A stretch of DNA of 42,444 bases. Origin: JBHHYN01 sp046757565. GTDB taxonomy: Bacteria; Pseudomonadota; Gammaproteobacteria; Eutrophobiales; Eutrophobiaceae. Below, piece by piece: positions 16,361 through 24,765 of this stretch. Each line of letters starts with the position of its first letter. Position 1 is the stretch's first letter. The translations under genes and the position numbers were made by a program. The notes under the pieces were generated by a model. The model had not been told where the DNA came from. It worked only from the letters and a program-made list of their open reading frames with translations, and ran no database searches. Where the stretch lies: NCBI GenBank assembly GCA_046757565.1, contig JBHHYN010000011.1:1-42444 (forward strand), read 5' to 3'.

Positions 16361-17683
16361 CTAGTCTTCAATATTCAGCCACCTGATAGCGGCCCCAACC
16401 GTCAGGAACGAACCCGTCACCACCACTCTGTCTCCGGTCCGGGCCTGTGCGCATACCTGTTGCAACGCAGTATCGATTGCCTCAAACAGGGTGATGTTGT
16501 TGCTGTTTCCCATCTTATACAGTTCTTCAGCCAGCATCTGACTGTCCGCAGCCCGCTCACTGTCAAGTGTTACAAGATGCCAGAAATCTCCAAATTCAGA
16601 GAGCGCCTGAAATACGGCGCTGTGATCCTTGTCTTTGAGCATACCTATCACGATATGGTTACTACGTACAGGTCCGAGTTTACCCAGGTTCTCCGCCAGA
16701 ACCTCCGCCGACTGGCGATTATGTGCAACATCCAGCACAAAAGATACTTTGCCGGGAACCCGTTGAAACCTCCCGGGCAAACGGAAATTTTGCAAACTCT
16801 CATAGACTGTCTTATTGTCAACCGGATACCGATCCGATACAACGTCCAGAATTTTGAGAACCCCCGCAGCATTTTGTACCAGACTGTCGTTGAACCGATC
16901 AGGTTTGGGCAGGTCTTTCATCACTGATAAACCGGATCGCCAGGACCACGAATCTTCGCCTATTTGAAACCCGAAATCCCTGCCTGCCAGAGACAGATCA
17001 GAACCGATAGCGGCCGCGTGCCCGATGATACTGGAGGGGGGATTTAAATCGGAGCAAATGGCAGGCCTGGCCGCTCTGAAAATGCCTGCTTTTTCCGCTC
17101 CAATGACTTCCCTGTCATGACCGAGCCAGTTTTCATGGTCCAGATCAATGCTGCATACCAGTGCCACATCGGCATCGAGTATATTAACAGCATCCAGACG
17201 CCCGCCAAGCCCTACCTCCAGAATTGCAATCTCAACCCCTGACCTGTGAAAGAAATCAATTGCAGCAAGCGTACCGAACTCAAAATAAGTGAGGGAAATA
17301 TCGGCACGAGCCTGATCGATTCTGTTAAATGACTGACACAGTGTGTCATCATCGATTTCAACTCCATCAACACGAATGCGTTCGTTATAACGGAGCAGGT
17401 GTGGTGAAGTGTAGTTTCCGACGCGATAACCGGCATTTCTCAATATCAAATCCAGCATGGCGGCGCTTGACCCCTTGCCGTTGGTGCCGGCGATGCTGAT
17501 TAACATAAAGTCCGGCGTCAGTAATCCTATGCGAACGGCAACCTCGTAGCAGCGATCAAGGCCCAGGTCTACTGCGGTAAAATGCAGGCCCTCCTGCCAG
17601 GAAAGCCATTCAGCAAGGGAGTGAAAGCGCATGGGAGTGGCGCTTACCGGGGCTCTCAAAGGTGAGGATGATGTCAGGCTCAT
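16361..17683 (-). CDS. folC: Bifunctional dihydrofolate synthase/folylpolyglutamate synthase
   Basis: A 440-residue Mur-ligase-family enzyme that adds glutamate to dihydropteroate and extends the polyglutamate tail of folates. The P-loop ISIAGTNGKGSSAAML lies at about residues 63-77. GVEIAILEVGLGGRLDAVN and DLDHENWLGHDREVIGAEKAGI are diagnostic, and LDVAHNRQSAEVLA marks the C-terminal domain. The ATG at 17683 leaves ~20 residues before the conserved LAEWLSWQEGLHF. The internal ATG at residue 18 (MRFHSL) is an equally good start by homology. It follows accD by 49 bp in the standard accD-folC-dedD order. Confidence 0.94.
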   Translation of the reverse strand: MSLTSSSPLRAPVSATPMRFHSLAEWLSWQEGLHFTAVDLGLDRCYEVAVRIGLLTPDFMLISIAGTNGKGSSAAMLDLILRNAGYRVGNYTSPHLLRYNERIRVDGVEIDDDTLCQSFNRIDQARADISLTYFEFGTLAAIDFFHRSGVEIAILEVGLGGRLDAVNILDADVALVCSIDLDHENWLGHDREVIGAEKAGIFRAARPAICSDLNPPSSIIGHAAAIGSDLSLAGRDFGFQIGEDSWSWRSGLSVMKDLPKPDRFNDSLVQNAAGVLKILDVVSDRYPVDNKTVYESLQNFRLPGRFQRVPGKVSFVLDVAHNRQSAEVLAENLGKLGPVRSNHIVIGMLKDKDHSAVFQALSEFGDFWHLVTLDSERAADSQMLAEELYKMGNSNNITLFEAIDTALQQVCAQARTGDRVVVTGSFLTVGAAIRWLNIED

Positions 17684-17732
17684 CCTGTTTTAACTCCTGG
17701 CCCGGATAAGAAAAAACGAATCGTCTGCCGAA

Positions 17733-18599
17733 TCATGAAACGGGCGGGGGTTGATGGGTGAGCAGGGATAACAGAGAGGCAATCCGGTCACGCATTTCTC
17801 TCCTGTCAACGATCATATCGATATCTCCATGCTCCAGAAGAAATTCACTCCTCTGGAAGCCTTCCGGTAAGGTCTGCCTGACCGTCTGCTGGATCACCCG
17901 GGGACCGGCAAACCCGATCAGGGCTTTAGGCTCTGCGAGATTAATATCCCCAAGGGTCGCCAGGCTCGCCGATACCCCGCCCATGGTCGGATCGGTTAAA
18001 ACAGAAATATAGGGGATCCCTTTCCTTTTTAATGTCCCCAATGCGGCACTGGTTTTCGCCATTTGCATCAATGAAATAATGGCCTCCTGCATTCTTGCGC
18101 CACCACTCGCAGAGAAACAGACAAGTGGAATAGCGCATTCAATGGATTTGTCTACAGCGTGGGCGAAACGCTCACCGACAACCGAGCCCATGGATCCGCC
18201 CATAAAATCGAACTCGAAGGCACAGGAGACCAATGGTACCGCTTTCACTCTACCCATAATCACCACAAGCGCATCATCTTCACCGGTATCTTTCTGGGCC
18301 TGGTTGAGCCGATCCTTGTATTTCCTGGTATCCCGAAACTTTAACTTGTCGACGGGCTTGATGTGACCGCCAAGTTCCTCGCGAGGCTCTTCATCCAGGA
18401 AATGATCCAGACGGTCGCGGGCGTGAATGCGCATATGATGGGAACACTTCGGACAGACTTCAAGATTCCGTACCAGTTCCGCACGGTATAGAACGGCGCT
18501 ACAGTTTGTGCATTTGGTCCAGATACCTTCAGGCACCGAACGCCGGGTAGCGCCATTTGTCTTGATCCGGGAAGGCAGTAACTTTTTAAACCAATTCAC
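17733..18599 (-). CDS. accD: Acetyl-CoA carboxylase carboxyltransferase subunit beta
   Basis: A 288-residue carboxyltransferase beta subunit that, with AccA, transfers CO2 from carboxybiotin to acetyl-CoA to make malonyl-CoA. The N-terminal zinc ribbon has Cys30, Cys33, Cys49 and Cys52 (CTNCS and CPKCS). The crotonase-like core includes FDFMGGSMGSVVGE, ASGGARMQE and the GFAGPRVIQQT strand. Length is normal and the C-terminus short. It normally follows trpA; here the upstream neighbour is a small HTH-like gene and a decayed trpF. The 127 bp gap upstream presumably holds its promoter, though no convincing -35/-10 pair was picked out. Confidence 0.96.
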   Translation of the reverse strand: MNWFKKLLPSRIKTNGATRRSVPEGIWTKCTNCSAVLYRAELVRNLEVCPKCSHHMRIHARDRLDHFLDEEPREELGGHIKPVDKLKFRDTRKYKDRLNQAQKDTGEDDALVVIMGRVKAVPLVSCAFEFDFMGGSMGSVVGERFAHAVDKSIECAIPLVCFSASGGARMQEAIISLMQMAKTSAALGTLKRKGIPYISVLTDPTMGGVSASLATLGDINLAEPKALIGFAGPRVIQQTVRQTLPEGFQRSEFLLEHGDIDMIVDRREMRDRIASLLSLLTHQPPPVS

Positions 18600-18726
18600 G
18601 CTTATATTCTAAAATTCAAAACAAACCTGGATTACCGCAATGAATGACCAACAAGATGTTTCGTAGTAAGTTCAGGATATTCAAACTAATCGAGACGCCG
18701 GCTAACAGAGTATACCTTCCCGCGCG

Positions 18727-18939
18727 TTACGATACATCTGACTCGGGTGGAACGTAATCCTTGAGCTTTATCTGCAACAACTCAAGCGCCATGTCCGGGA
18801 TATTTTCATGAAACTGGGCGTCATTAGGTAACAACCAATGGTCGACCGTATCACGTTTTACCTTCACCATTTCCGCAATTTCCAGTCTGTCCAGTTTATA
18901 TTCGGTAATCAGATCTATAAGACGCTCTCGATTATTCAT
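18727..18939 (-). CDS. Small HTH-like protein of unknown function
   Basis: A 70-residue protein starting at the ATG at 18939. The segment RLEIAEMVKVKRDTVDHWL (about residues 19-37) looks like a helix-turn-helix of the kind found in Cro/XRE-like or transposase-like DNA-binding domains. The remainder (IPDMALELLQIKLKDYVPP) resembles a short dimerisation tail. I do not recognise a named family. It occupies the place between trpF and accD where trpB and trpA are usually found. It has a proper start and a consistent amino-acid make-up and overlaps no other gene, so it is probably real. Whether it regulates its neighbours is unknown. Confidence 0.6.
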   Translation of the reverse strand: MNNRERLIDLITEYKLDRLEIAEMVKVKRDTVDHWLLPNDAQFHENIPDMALELLQIKLKDYVPPESDVS

Positions 18940-19016
18940 TGCAACAGACCTCTGTTTCTGGAGCTATCGTCCTTCTCAGCTGCTATTGTACCGTTAACAA
19001 CTGTTGGCCACCTCAT

Positions 19017-19337
19017 TTATAGAACCATCTCCCCGTGATCCTTGATGCCCTTCTCCTATTCCATCCCGCCGCTGACATCGACGGCATATGGCCTCATCTT
19101 ACGGATAGCCGCGGCGACATTACCGGGATTGACAAACAACCCGACTTTACAGATAAACGGCGGCAGCGATATAACGATCTCATTGGTGCGCCGGGTATCT
19201 ACCCTGCGCGGACTCGCTTCATAAAATACCAAACCAATGGTATCCGCGCCCAATTCAGCCGCCATATCAGCATCCTGGAAACGTGTAATACCACAGATCT
19301 TTATTCTTATCCGCTTCCCGGTACCGTCGACTGTCAT
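19017..19337 (-). pseudogene. trpF: Phosphoribosylanthranilate isomerase remnant (internal deletion plus premature stop)
   Basis: TrpF is normally about 200-210 residues and isomerises phosphoribosylanthranilate in tryptophan synthesis. Here an open frame of 93 codons starts at 19337, overlapping the truA stop as ATGA, the usual arrangement. It reads correctly through KICGITRFQDADMAAELGAD (with the base Cys15) to VGLFVN at residue 70. It then jumps directly to PGNVAAAIRKMRPYAVDVSG, which belongs near the C-terminus, so about 100 codons, including the catalytic-acid region, are missing in frame. A TAG at 19056-19058 follows GGME, yet the same frame continues EKGIKDHGEMVL to TAA at 19017, which matches the normal TrpF ending. 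Two independent lesions indicate a non-functional gene. Confidence 0.85.
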
Positions 19338-20191
19338 AGGCTGCCCGCTTCCTCTCGCATCCGCTTCGAGGAGGTTGTCCGGAGGGCTGCAGGATTCAGG
19401 GGATCATGGAGAAACAGAGGCCAGCGTGCCGGATCAGGCCTGGGTATTATAAACTTGTCAGGGTACTCAATATCGGCAAGATATAAACCCTGAGCCGGCG
19501 CCGTCACCCCTCCCAGGCTTCTATCGCGGGCTTGCAGTACCTGACGCGCCCAGTAAGGCCCCTTTTTACCCATTCCAATCGCCATCAATACCCCCGCAAT
19601 ATTCCTTACCATATGCTGTAAGAAGGCATTCGCCTCAATCTCTATGATAACGTATTCGGAGTTTCGATAAACATTCAACCGGCGTATTTCGCGCACAGGG
19701 GTGTTTGCCCGGCAGCCCTGTGCCCGAAAAGCGGTAAAATCATGCTCGCCAATCAGATCCGCGGCGGCGGTGGACATCAGTTCTTCATGCAGCGCCCGGT
19801 ATTCCCAGGTAACCAGTCCATGCCCCAGACCGGGACGTGATGGACGGTTCAGGATGATGTAGCGGTAACTCCGGCCGGTAGCTGAAAATCTGGCATGAAA
19901 ATCATCATCCATCTGTTTAGCCCAGACGAGGCTGACATCGGGACACATATTCGCATTAGCGCCGAATACCCATGAATACATTTCCCGGTGTGCTTTAGTT
20001 TCAAAATGTATCACCTGCTGCACGGCATGCACGCCCGTGTCAGTCCTGCCGGCACAGTGGACACGGACTCTGTGATCGGCAACAACTGATAACGCTTCTT
20101 CCACATGCTGCTGTACGCTGATTAAGGATTTTTGTCGTTGCCAACCAAAAAAACGGGCTCCACAATACTCAACTCCTGCGGCAATCTTCAT
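19334..20191 (-). CDS. truA: tRNA pseudouridine(38-40) synthase
   Basis: A 285-residue pseudouridine synthase modifying positions 38-40 of the anticodon arm of many tRNAs. I place the start at the ATG at 20191, giving MKIAAGVEYCGARFFGWQRQ, the conserved TruA N-terminus. The catalytic aspartate is Asp51 in GRTDTGVHA, and FRAQGCRANTPVREI and FLQHMVRNIAGVL follow. The frame stays open for another 58 codons upstream, but those lie in a mobile-element-like repeat (20200-20570) and have no TruA similarity. Only 8 bp separate that repeat from the start codon, so the native leader has been replaced, and no clear Shine-Dalgarno sequence remains. It overlaps the trpF remnant by 4 bp. Confidence 0.95.
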   Translation of the reverse strand: MKIAAGVEYCGARFFGWQRQKSLISVQQHVEEALSVVADHRVRVHCAGRTDTGVHAVQQVIHFETKAHREMYSWVFGANANMCPDVSLVWAKQMDDDFHARFSATGRSYRYIILNRPSRPGLGHGLVTWEYRALHEELMSTAAADLIGEHDFTAFRAQGCRANTPVREIRRLNVYRNSEYVIIEIEANAFLQHMVRNIAGVLMAIGMGKKGPYWARQVLQARDRSLGGVTAPAQGLYLADIEYPDKFIIPRPDPARWPLFLHDPLNPAALRTTSSKRMREEAGSL

Positions 20192-20199
20192 GGGCTCTA

Positions 20200-20570
20200 A
20201 CCCGCATATTGTATGAGTGTGCTGGAAATCGGATTGAAACCATTGCCTGGCAATACAACCAATGTTTTCTGCGAAACCACAGTTTGTATAAACTTCACCG
20301 CTTGACGAGCCCTCAAGCTTCCGTTCCTCGACTCTGTCTGGAAAATATGCTCCAGGCATTTTCACCCGAATATGTCCTATATTCGTCCTGATTCGTTCTA
20401 TCTCGAGAACGTGTTCCAGACGTTCTCTACCTCGGCAACTGTTCCCGACGTTGCTCTACCTCCCGCGTCCCTGCGGTCGTCCTCCTTCCATGGAGTCGTC
20501 CCCGCATCCATGCAGTCGTGCTCACGCCCCTTACCTGCTTCCTGTAGGCAAACTCATGCCATATGCGGGC
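20200..20570 (-). mobile_element. MITE-like element, copy 1 (upstream of truA)
   Basis: A 371 bp element bounded by imperfect ~19 bp terminal inverted repeats: ACCCGCATATTGTATGAGT at 20200-20218 and, as reverse complement, GCCCGCATATGGCATGAGT at 20552-20570. An inverted second copy lies at 27066-27434. The inner ~200 bp (about 20300-20501) appear identical between copies, while the flanks of the element have diverged. The interior is rich in short hairpins (GAACGT/ACGTTC, CCGC/GCGG, GCAT/ATGC), several followed by GTCGT. It has no open frame of its own. No target-site duplication was recognised. It lies 8 bp upstream of truA. Confidence 0.8.
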
Positions 20571-20678
20571 GAATACTCAAATTCTGGGGAAAGAGGCAGG
20601 TATCAGCAGATTCACCCGGATGGGCACTCTGGGATTTGTTATAAACTGTGCCTTTATTCGTACACGGATAGTGCCTGA

Positions 20679-23600
20679 TCAGCTGACCTGATTCATTAAA
20701 TCCTGGGCTTGCTGGCGCTGCTGTTCATTTCCACCGGCAATAATCTCCTCTAATATGCTCTTTGCGCTATCCTTATCTCCCAGCTCAACATAGGCCTTCG
20801 CCAAGTCCAGTTTGGTTGCAATCTCGTCTTCCTCACTCTGCTCCTGCGTATCTGCAGAGCGGGGAACAAATACCGTATGGTCTTCATCATCATCTTCGTC
20901 ATCGTCTTCATCATCCATTTCCAGCTCAATCTTGGGCATTTCTACCGTGCCGTCGAGATCGACTTCAGCCGCTTCCTCAGGACTTTCTTCATCAGTTTCC
21001 AATTCCAGATCGATTTCAAGCCCTTCATCCGCCCCGGACTCATCTTCCGAGGGTACTTCGGCACCCTCTGGTGTTATCTCCAGCGTCTCCTCTTCCGCAC
21101 TGGCGCCCTTGTCTGCCTCTTCATCTTCCAGGGTAAGATCAAACTCGACCGCCTCCTCCCCGGTTTCTTCCTCTTCCGGCAGTTCCAAGCCAACACCTCT
21201 GTCCGTGGCTTCCGGCTCAGCCGTTTCCAGTGACAAATCTTCCCCCAATTCGGGTACTTCATCGGTAATACTGAGATCGATATCAAGCCCGCCGGATTCA
21301 CTCTCTTGCGCCTGATCCTCACTGCTTACAATATCGTCCAGGTTGATCTCCATGGTCGGGGCTTCCGAATCAAGGCCCTCACCCTCATCGGTCAGACTGA
21401 TCCCGCTATCTGTATCACCTTCGCTTTCCGTTTCCAGTTCAAGGCCCGTCCCGCCCTCTTCTTCTGTCCCAAGGTCTATATCCAAACCCTGATCGTCCGG
21501 CTCGCCCACATCGACAGGTGCAGCATCAAATTCGATCACATTACCCTCTTCCTGATCCCCACCTGCAGATTCCGTCTCCATCCCGCCAAGGTCTAGATCC
21601 AATGCATTATCATCACTATCCGCCGCTTCCTCATCCGTGCCCACTTCAAGCAATTCGTCGGCATCAGCGCCTGCACTGGTGGCTGAAGTCACATCCAACA
21701 GATCCTCTTCAAGTTCTCCGGTTTCACTTTCCATATCGGCATGCGCAGTAACATCCAGCAGATCTTCGCCACCGCTTTGGGAAATATCCAGCAGGTTCTC
21801 AGCGCCACCCTCATCACCAGAGGTAATATCCAGCACCTCCTCCGCCTCCTCCTGCCCGCTATCCTCTGTCTCCAGCCCGACAGCAGCAGTGACATCGAGC
21901 AGATCCTCACTTTCATCACCGGTTGAAACGGCTGCCGTGACATCAAGGATGTCATCCTCCTGGCCGGCGGTGAGATCCAACACTTCATCCTCTGCCGATG
22001 TGGGTGCGGCGGGTTCTTCCGCTTCGCCACTGCCCAAATCGAAATCCAGTCCCGCATCGGCTGGGGCAGCCTCTTCCGCCGTCAGATCGAGCATCCCGCC
22101 ACCCGCCTCCGGGACCGCTTCACCGGCCTCTTCACCCTCTGCAGGGGCTTCAAACAGGGCACGGTTTGGTGACATTTCCTGCCACATGGCAAGCGCCATG
22201 TCCCAATGCGGGCCTTGGCCGGACACCTTGTCATGCAATACCCGTGCAGCTTCCTCATAACCGGCCTTGTTTCCCGCCGCATAAAAGACTTCCAGCAGTT
22301 TACTGTGAAAGTCAAGATTATCCGGGTCGCCGGTAATCGCATCACGGACGAATTCCTCAGCCTGATCAAAATGCTCATAGGCCAGGAAGACATTCACTTC
22401 GGCCAATGGGTCTTCTTCCGGTTCCTCTGCTACTACCTGCGTCTCTTCTCCGGCGGGTTCCTCTTCACCCGCTGCCGCAGCCGCCACGGCGCCCTCAGCG
22501 ATATCTTCAGGGATTTCCGTGACAGCCTCCGACTCCGGAGCCGCAGTCACGGCAACAGTCTCCTCCGGGGCAACGGATTCTGCTTCACTAGCGCTGAAAT
22601 CAGGAAATTCAGTCGCTGCTGCAACGGAGGTTTCTTCCACCGCACCCCGCTTCCGGCGTGAAACAAATACGAACAAGAGAATAACCACCACCAGCCCACC
22701 CAGACCGGCAGCGGCAATCACCAGGTTGTCCATCACCATGGCCTTGAACTGGCCAACCAGACCCAAAGGCGGGGTAACAGGTGGCTGTTCTGCAACAGGA
22801 GGTGCCATGGTGGTCTCCTCTTCTACAGCCTCCTCCTCTTCTACAGGTTCTTCTTCTGCAGCGCCCTTTCCCTCTCCAGGGGCTGCCTCAATGGCCACTT
22901 CTTCCGGGGCCTGTTCGGCCGGTTCCTCTGCCTCTTCCTGTGAAACCTCCCCGGCCGCTTCTTCCGGCCCGGGAACGGCTTCCTCTGCCGGGGCTCCCGT
23001 GTCTATCTGCTGCTGAACCGAAGCAAGCTCGTCATCTTTCAACGCGATTAATCGTTTCAAATCGGCAATAATGTTCTCCGCCTCGGTAAGCCGGTCTTTG
23101 AGTTCAAGGTTTTCCTGGGAGATCGCCTCAAGTTGCTCGTTTGCCAATGCCAGGGATTCACCAGCCTTGTTAGCACCCGGTCCGGCTTCTTGTCCACCTT
23201 CCTGGGCTGTCCCTCCGGCTCCCTCCTCCGACGGGCTCACCAGCCGCAACTCCGCTTCCTTCTCCTCTGCAATGGATGCGCCCGCGCCTGCTTCGGTGGT
23301 CCCGGGTTCCTCAGCCATGCCTGCTAACGGCCGTTCAGATATTGCGGTAGCAATGACACCCCGTGTTGCTTCCCATATGGAATATTGAGATTTAACCTCT
23401 GCCAGTGCCTCCCTGTTAGTCAGGGCGTGCATCGCATCACTATCCGGCATACGCAGGATCTGGCCCCGCTTGAGGCCATTGATGTTATTATTCAGGAACG
23501 CTTCCGGATTGGTCCGCTGCAGGGCCAGCATCATCTGCTGGATGCTGATCGATGTATCAGGGCGCATTTTTTTAGCGATGGACCAGAGGGTATCGTTCGA

Positions 23601-24167
23601 GACAGTTGGGCCGTAATCTTCACCTGCCTGGCTGCCGCCAGCGTACTCACTTGCGCCAGTCTCAACTGATATCGGCGCGGTTTCTGTTTCCGCCTGCTCA
23701 GTCCCTGCTCCTGCAGTCTCTTCCTGTTCTGCAGGCGCAGTTACAGGGCCGCTAACTTCTGTCTTTACCGGTTTTGGTTCATACAGTGGTGGATCAAGCA
23801 GGACAGTATATTCTCGGTATAACCTCCCCCTGGACCAGTTGATCTCAACCAGGAAATCCAGATAGGGCTCCCGTATCGGATCCCGGCTAGTGATGTGTAT
23901 GCTATCCGGACCCTCCTCATTTTCCTCCACCTGGAAGCGTAACTTGCTGAGAATGAATGGCCTGTCTATGCCGGCACGGCGGAAGGAGGCGCTATCCGCC
24001 AGACCGGCGTGCAAACCACGTAACTCATCCGCTGTAGCCGACAACAGTGGAATACGCGCCTCGAAGGGTTGATTCAGCCCCGACTTAAGGTCGATATTAC
24101 CCAGACCGAGTGCATACACCATACCCGGCAGGACAAACAGTATCATTAATAAGCTTTTCCGTTTCAT
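20679..24167 (-). CDS. fimV: FimV/HubP-type cell-pole and pilus assembly protein
   Basis: A 1162-residue FimV, a polar landmark and peptidoglycan-binding protein needed for type IV pilus assembly and twitching in Pseudomonas. Order of parts: signal peptide; FimV N-terminal domain (to about 140, ending YREYTVLLDPPLYEP); LysM (about 189-240, DTLWSIAKKMRPDTS); coiled coil (about 336-390); acidic Pro/Glu linker; one membrane segment (about 479-500, LVIAAAGLGGLVVVILLFVF); TPR-like cytoplasmic part (about 590-680); a very acidic region with repeated LLDVTA-type motifs (about 692-840) and further Asp/Glu repeats; and the FimV C-terminal TPR motif (about 1115-1162, LDLAKAYVELGDKDSAKSIL). It follows a stand-alone FimV N-terminal domain gene by 20 bp. 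Confidence 0.95.
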   Translation of the reverse strand: MKRKSLLMILFVLPGMVYALGLGNIDLKSGLNQPFEARIPLLSATADELRGLHAGLADSASFRRAGIDRPFILSKLRFQVEENEEGPDSIHITSRDPIREPYLDFLVEINWSRGRLYREYTVLLDPPLYEPKPVKTEVSGPVTAPAEQEETAGAGTEQAETETAPISVETGASEYAGGSQAGEDYGPTVSNDTLWSIAKKMRPDTSISIQQMMLALQRTNPEAFLNNNINGLKRGQILRMPDSDAMHALTNREALAEVKSQYSIWEATRGVIATAISERPLAGMAEEPGTTEAGAGASIAEEKEAELRLVSPSEEGAGGTAQEGGQEAGPGANKAGESLALANEQLEAISQENLELKDRLTEAENIIADLKRLIALKDDELASVQQQIDTGAPAEEAVPGPEEAAGEVSQEEAEEPAEQAPEEVAIEAAPGEGKGAAEEEPVEEEEAVEEETTMAPPVAEQPPVTPPLGLVGQFKAMVMDNLVIAAAGLGGLVVVILLFVFVSRRKRGAVEETSVAAATEFPDFSASEAESVAPEETVAVTAAPESEAVTEIPEDIAEGAVAAAAAGEEEPAGEETQVVAEEPEEDPLAEVNVFLAYEHFDQAEEFVRDAITGDPDNLDFHSKLLEVFYAAGNKAGYEEAARVLHDKVSGQGPHWDMALAMWQEMSPNRALFEAPAEGEEAGEAVPEAGGGMLDLTAEEAAPADAGLDFDLGSGEAEEPAAPTSAEDEVLDLTAGQEDDILDVTAAVSTGDESEDLLDVTAAVGLETEDSGQEEAEEVLDITSGDEGGAENLLDISQSGGEDLLDVTAHADMESETGELEEDLLDVTSATSAGADADELLEVGTDEEAADSDDNALDLDLGGMETESAGGDQEEGNVIEFDAAPVDVGEPDDQGLDIDLGTEEEGGTGLELETESEGDTDSGISLTDEGEGLDSEAPTMEINLDDIVSSEDQAQESESGGLDIDLSITDEVPELGEDLSLETAEPEATDRGVGLELPEEEETGEEAVEFDLTLEDEEADKGASAEEETLEITPEGAEVPSEDESGADEGLEIDLELETDEESPEEAAEVDLDGTVEMPKIELEMDDEDDDEDDDEDHTVFVPRSADTQEQSEEDEIATKLDLAKAYVELGDKDSAKSILEEIIAGGNEQQRQQAQDLMNQVS

Positions 24168-24187
24168 TCGTAATACCAGTCTGAATT

Positions 24188-24565
24188 CTATTGAGGGTCA
24201 ATTAATAATGAATATTCACGGATCAGATGTCCTGCTGACCAATTCAGCTCAAGCATGAAATTCAGAAGAGGCTCGCGGATCGCATCACGGCTGGTGATGT
24301 TAATATAATGACCTTGCTCATTCTCTTTGATCTCGTACCTGAGGACTGCATTGCGTTGGTTACCGGTCGCATCGTTGATGTTCGTTACACGGATATTTAA
24401 ACTTGTTAGTTCATCTTCATTGGCCGCTAACAGGTAGACCCGGGCATTCAATGGCTGAATCAGGAAGGATTTCAACTCGACGGCAGAGATTGCCAGCGCC
24501 CCCGCATTGGGAGGAAACGGCAAACATATCAAGACTGCAACAAGTGTCGATATCGTCTTTCCCAT
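24188..24565 (-). CDS. Stand-alone FimV N-terminal domain protein
   Basis: A 125-residue exported protein made of only the FimV N-terminal domain. After a signal peptide (MGKTISTLVAVLICLPFPPN) come LKSFLIQPLNARVYLLAANE, which parallels LKSGLNQPFEARIPLLSATA of fimV, then ITSRDAIREPLLNFMLELNW and IREYSLLIDPQ. These align nearly end to end with residues ~20-130 of the adjacent FimV, so it looks like a tandem partial duplication that has since diverged considerably. LysM, coiled coil, membrane segment and TPR parts are missing. The start could also be GTG at 24574 (three codons earlier). The stop is only 20 bp before fimV, so the two are surely co-transcribed. It may act in the periplasm as a partner or competitor of FimV; that is inference. 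Confidence 0.85.
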   Translation of the reverse strand: MGKTISTLVAVLICLPFPPNAGALAISAVELKSFLIQPLNARVYLLAANEDELTSLNIRVTNINDATGNQRNAVLRYEIKENEQGHYINITSRDAIREPLLNFMLELNWSAGHLIREYSLLIDPQ

Positions 24566-24765
24566 TCTTGTCACTCATTAAGGGTTAAGAGGAAAATGCT
24601 TGGATGTCAATGAGTTATGCCATCTTACCGCAACAGTGGCCCGAGTAAAGCGTCGTATTCTCTCCCAACCTATTACAAAATCCCTCCCTCCGGGCCAGTT
24701 TTTCCCCTCCCGGAAACAGAACCAAAACCTGCGAATAAGCTTTATATTTACCTTTTAACTATAGT

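Noticed and set aside
19334..20365. A 343-residue version of TruA starting 58 codons upstream
   Set aside because: The extra codons lie inside the MITE-like element and match nothing in TruA; the conserved N-terminus begins at the ATG at 20191.
21637..22260. Long Ser-rich open frames antisense to fimV
   Set aside because: They arise from the repetitive acidic codons of FimV read on the other strand; composition is unnatural.
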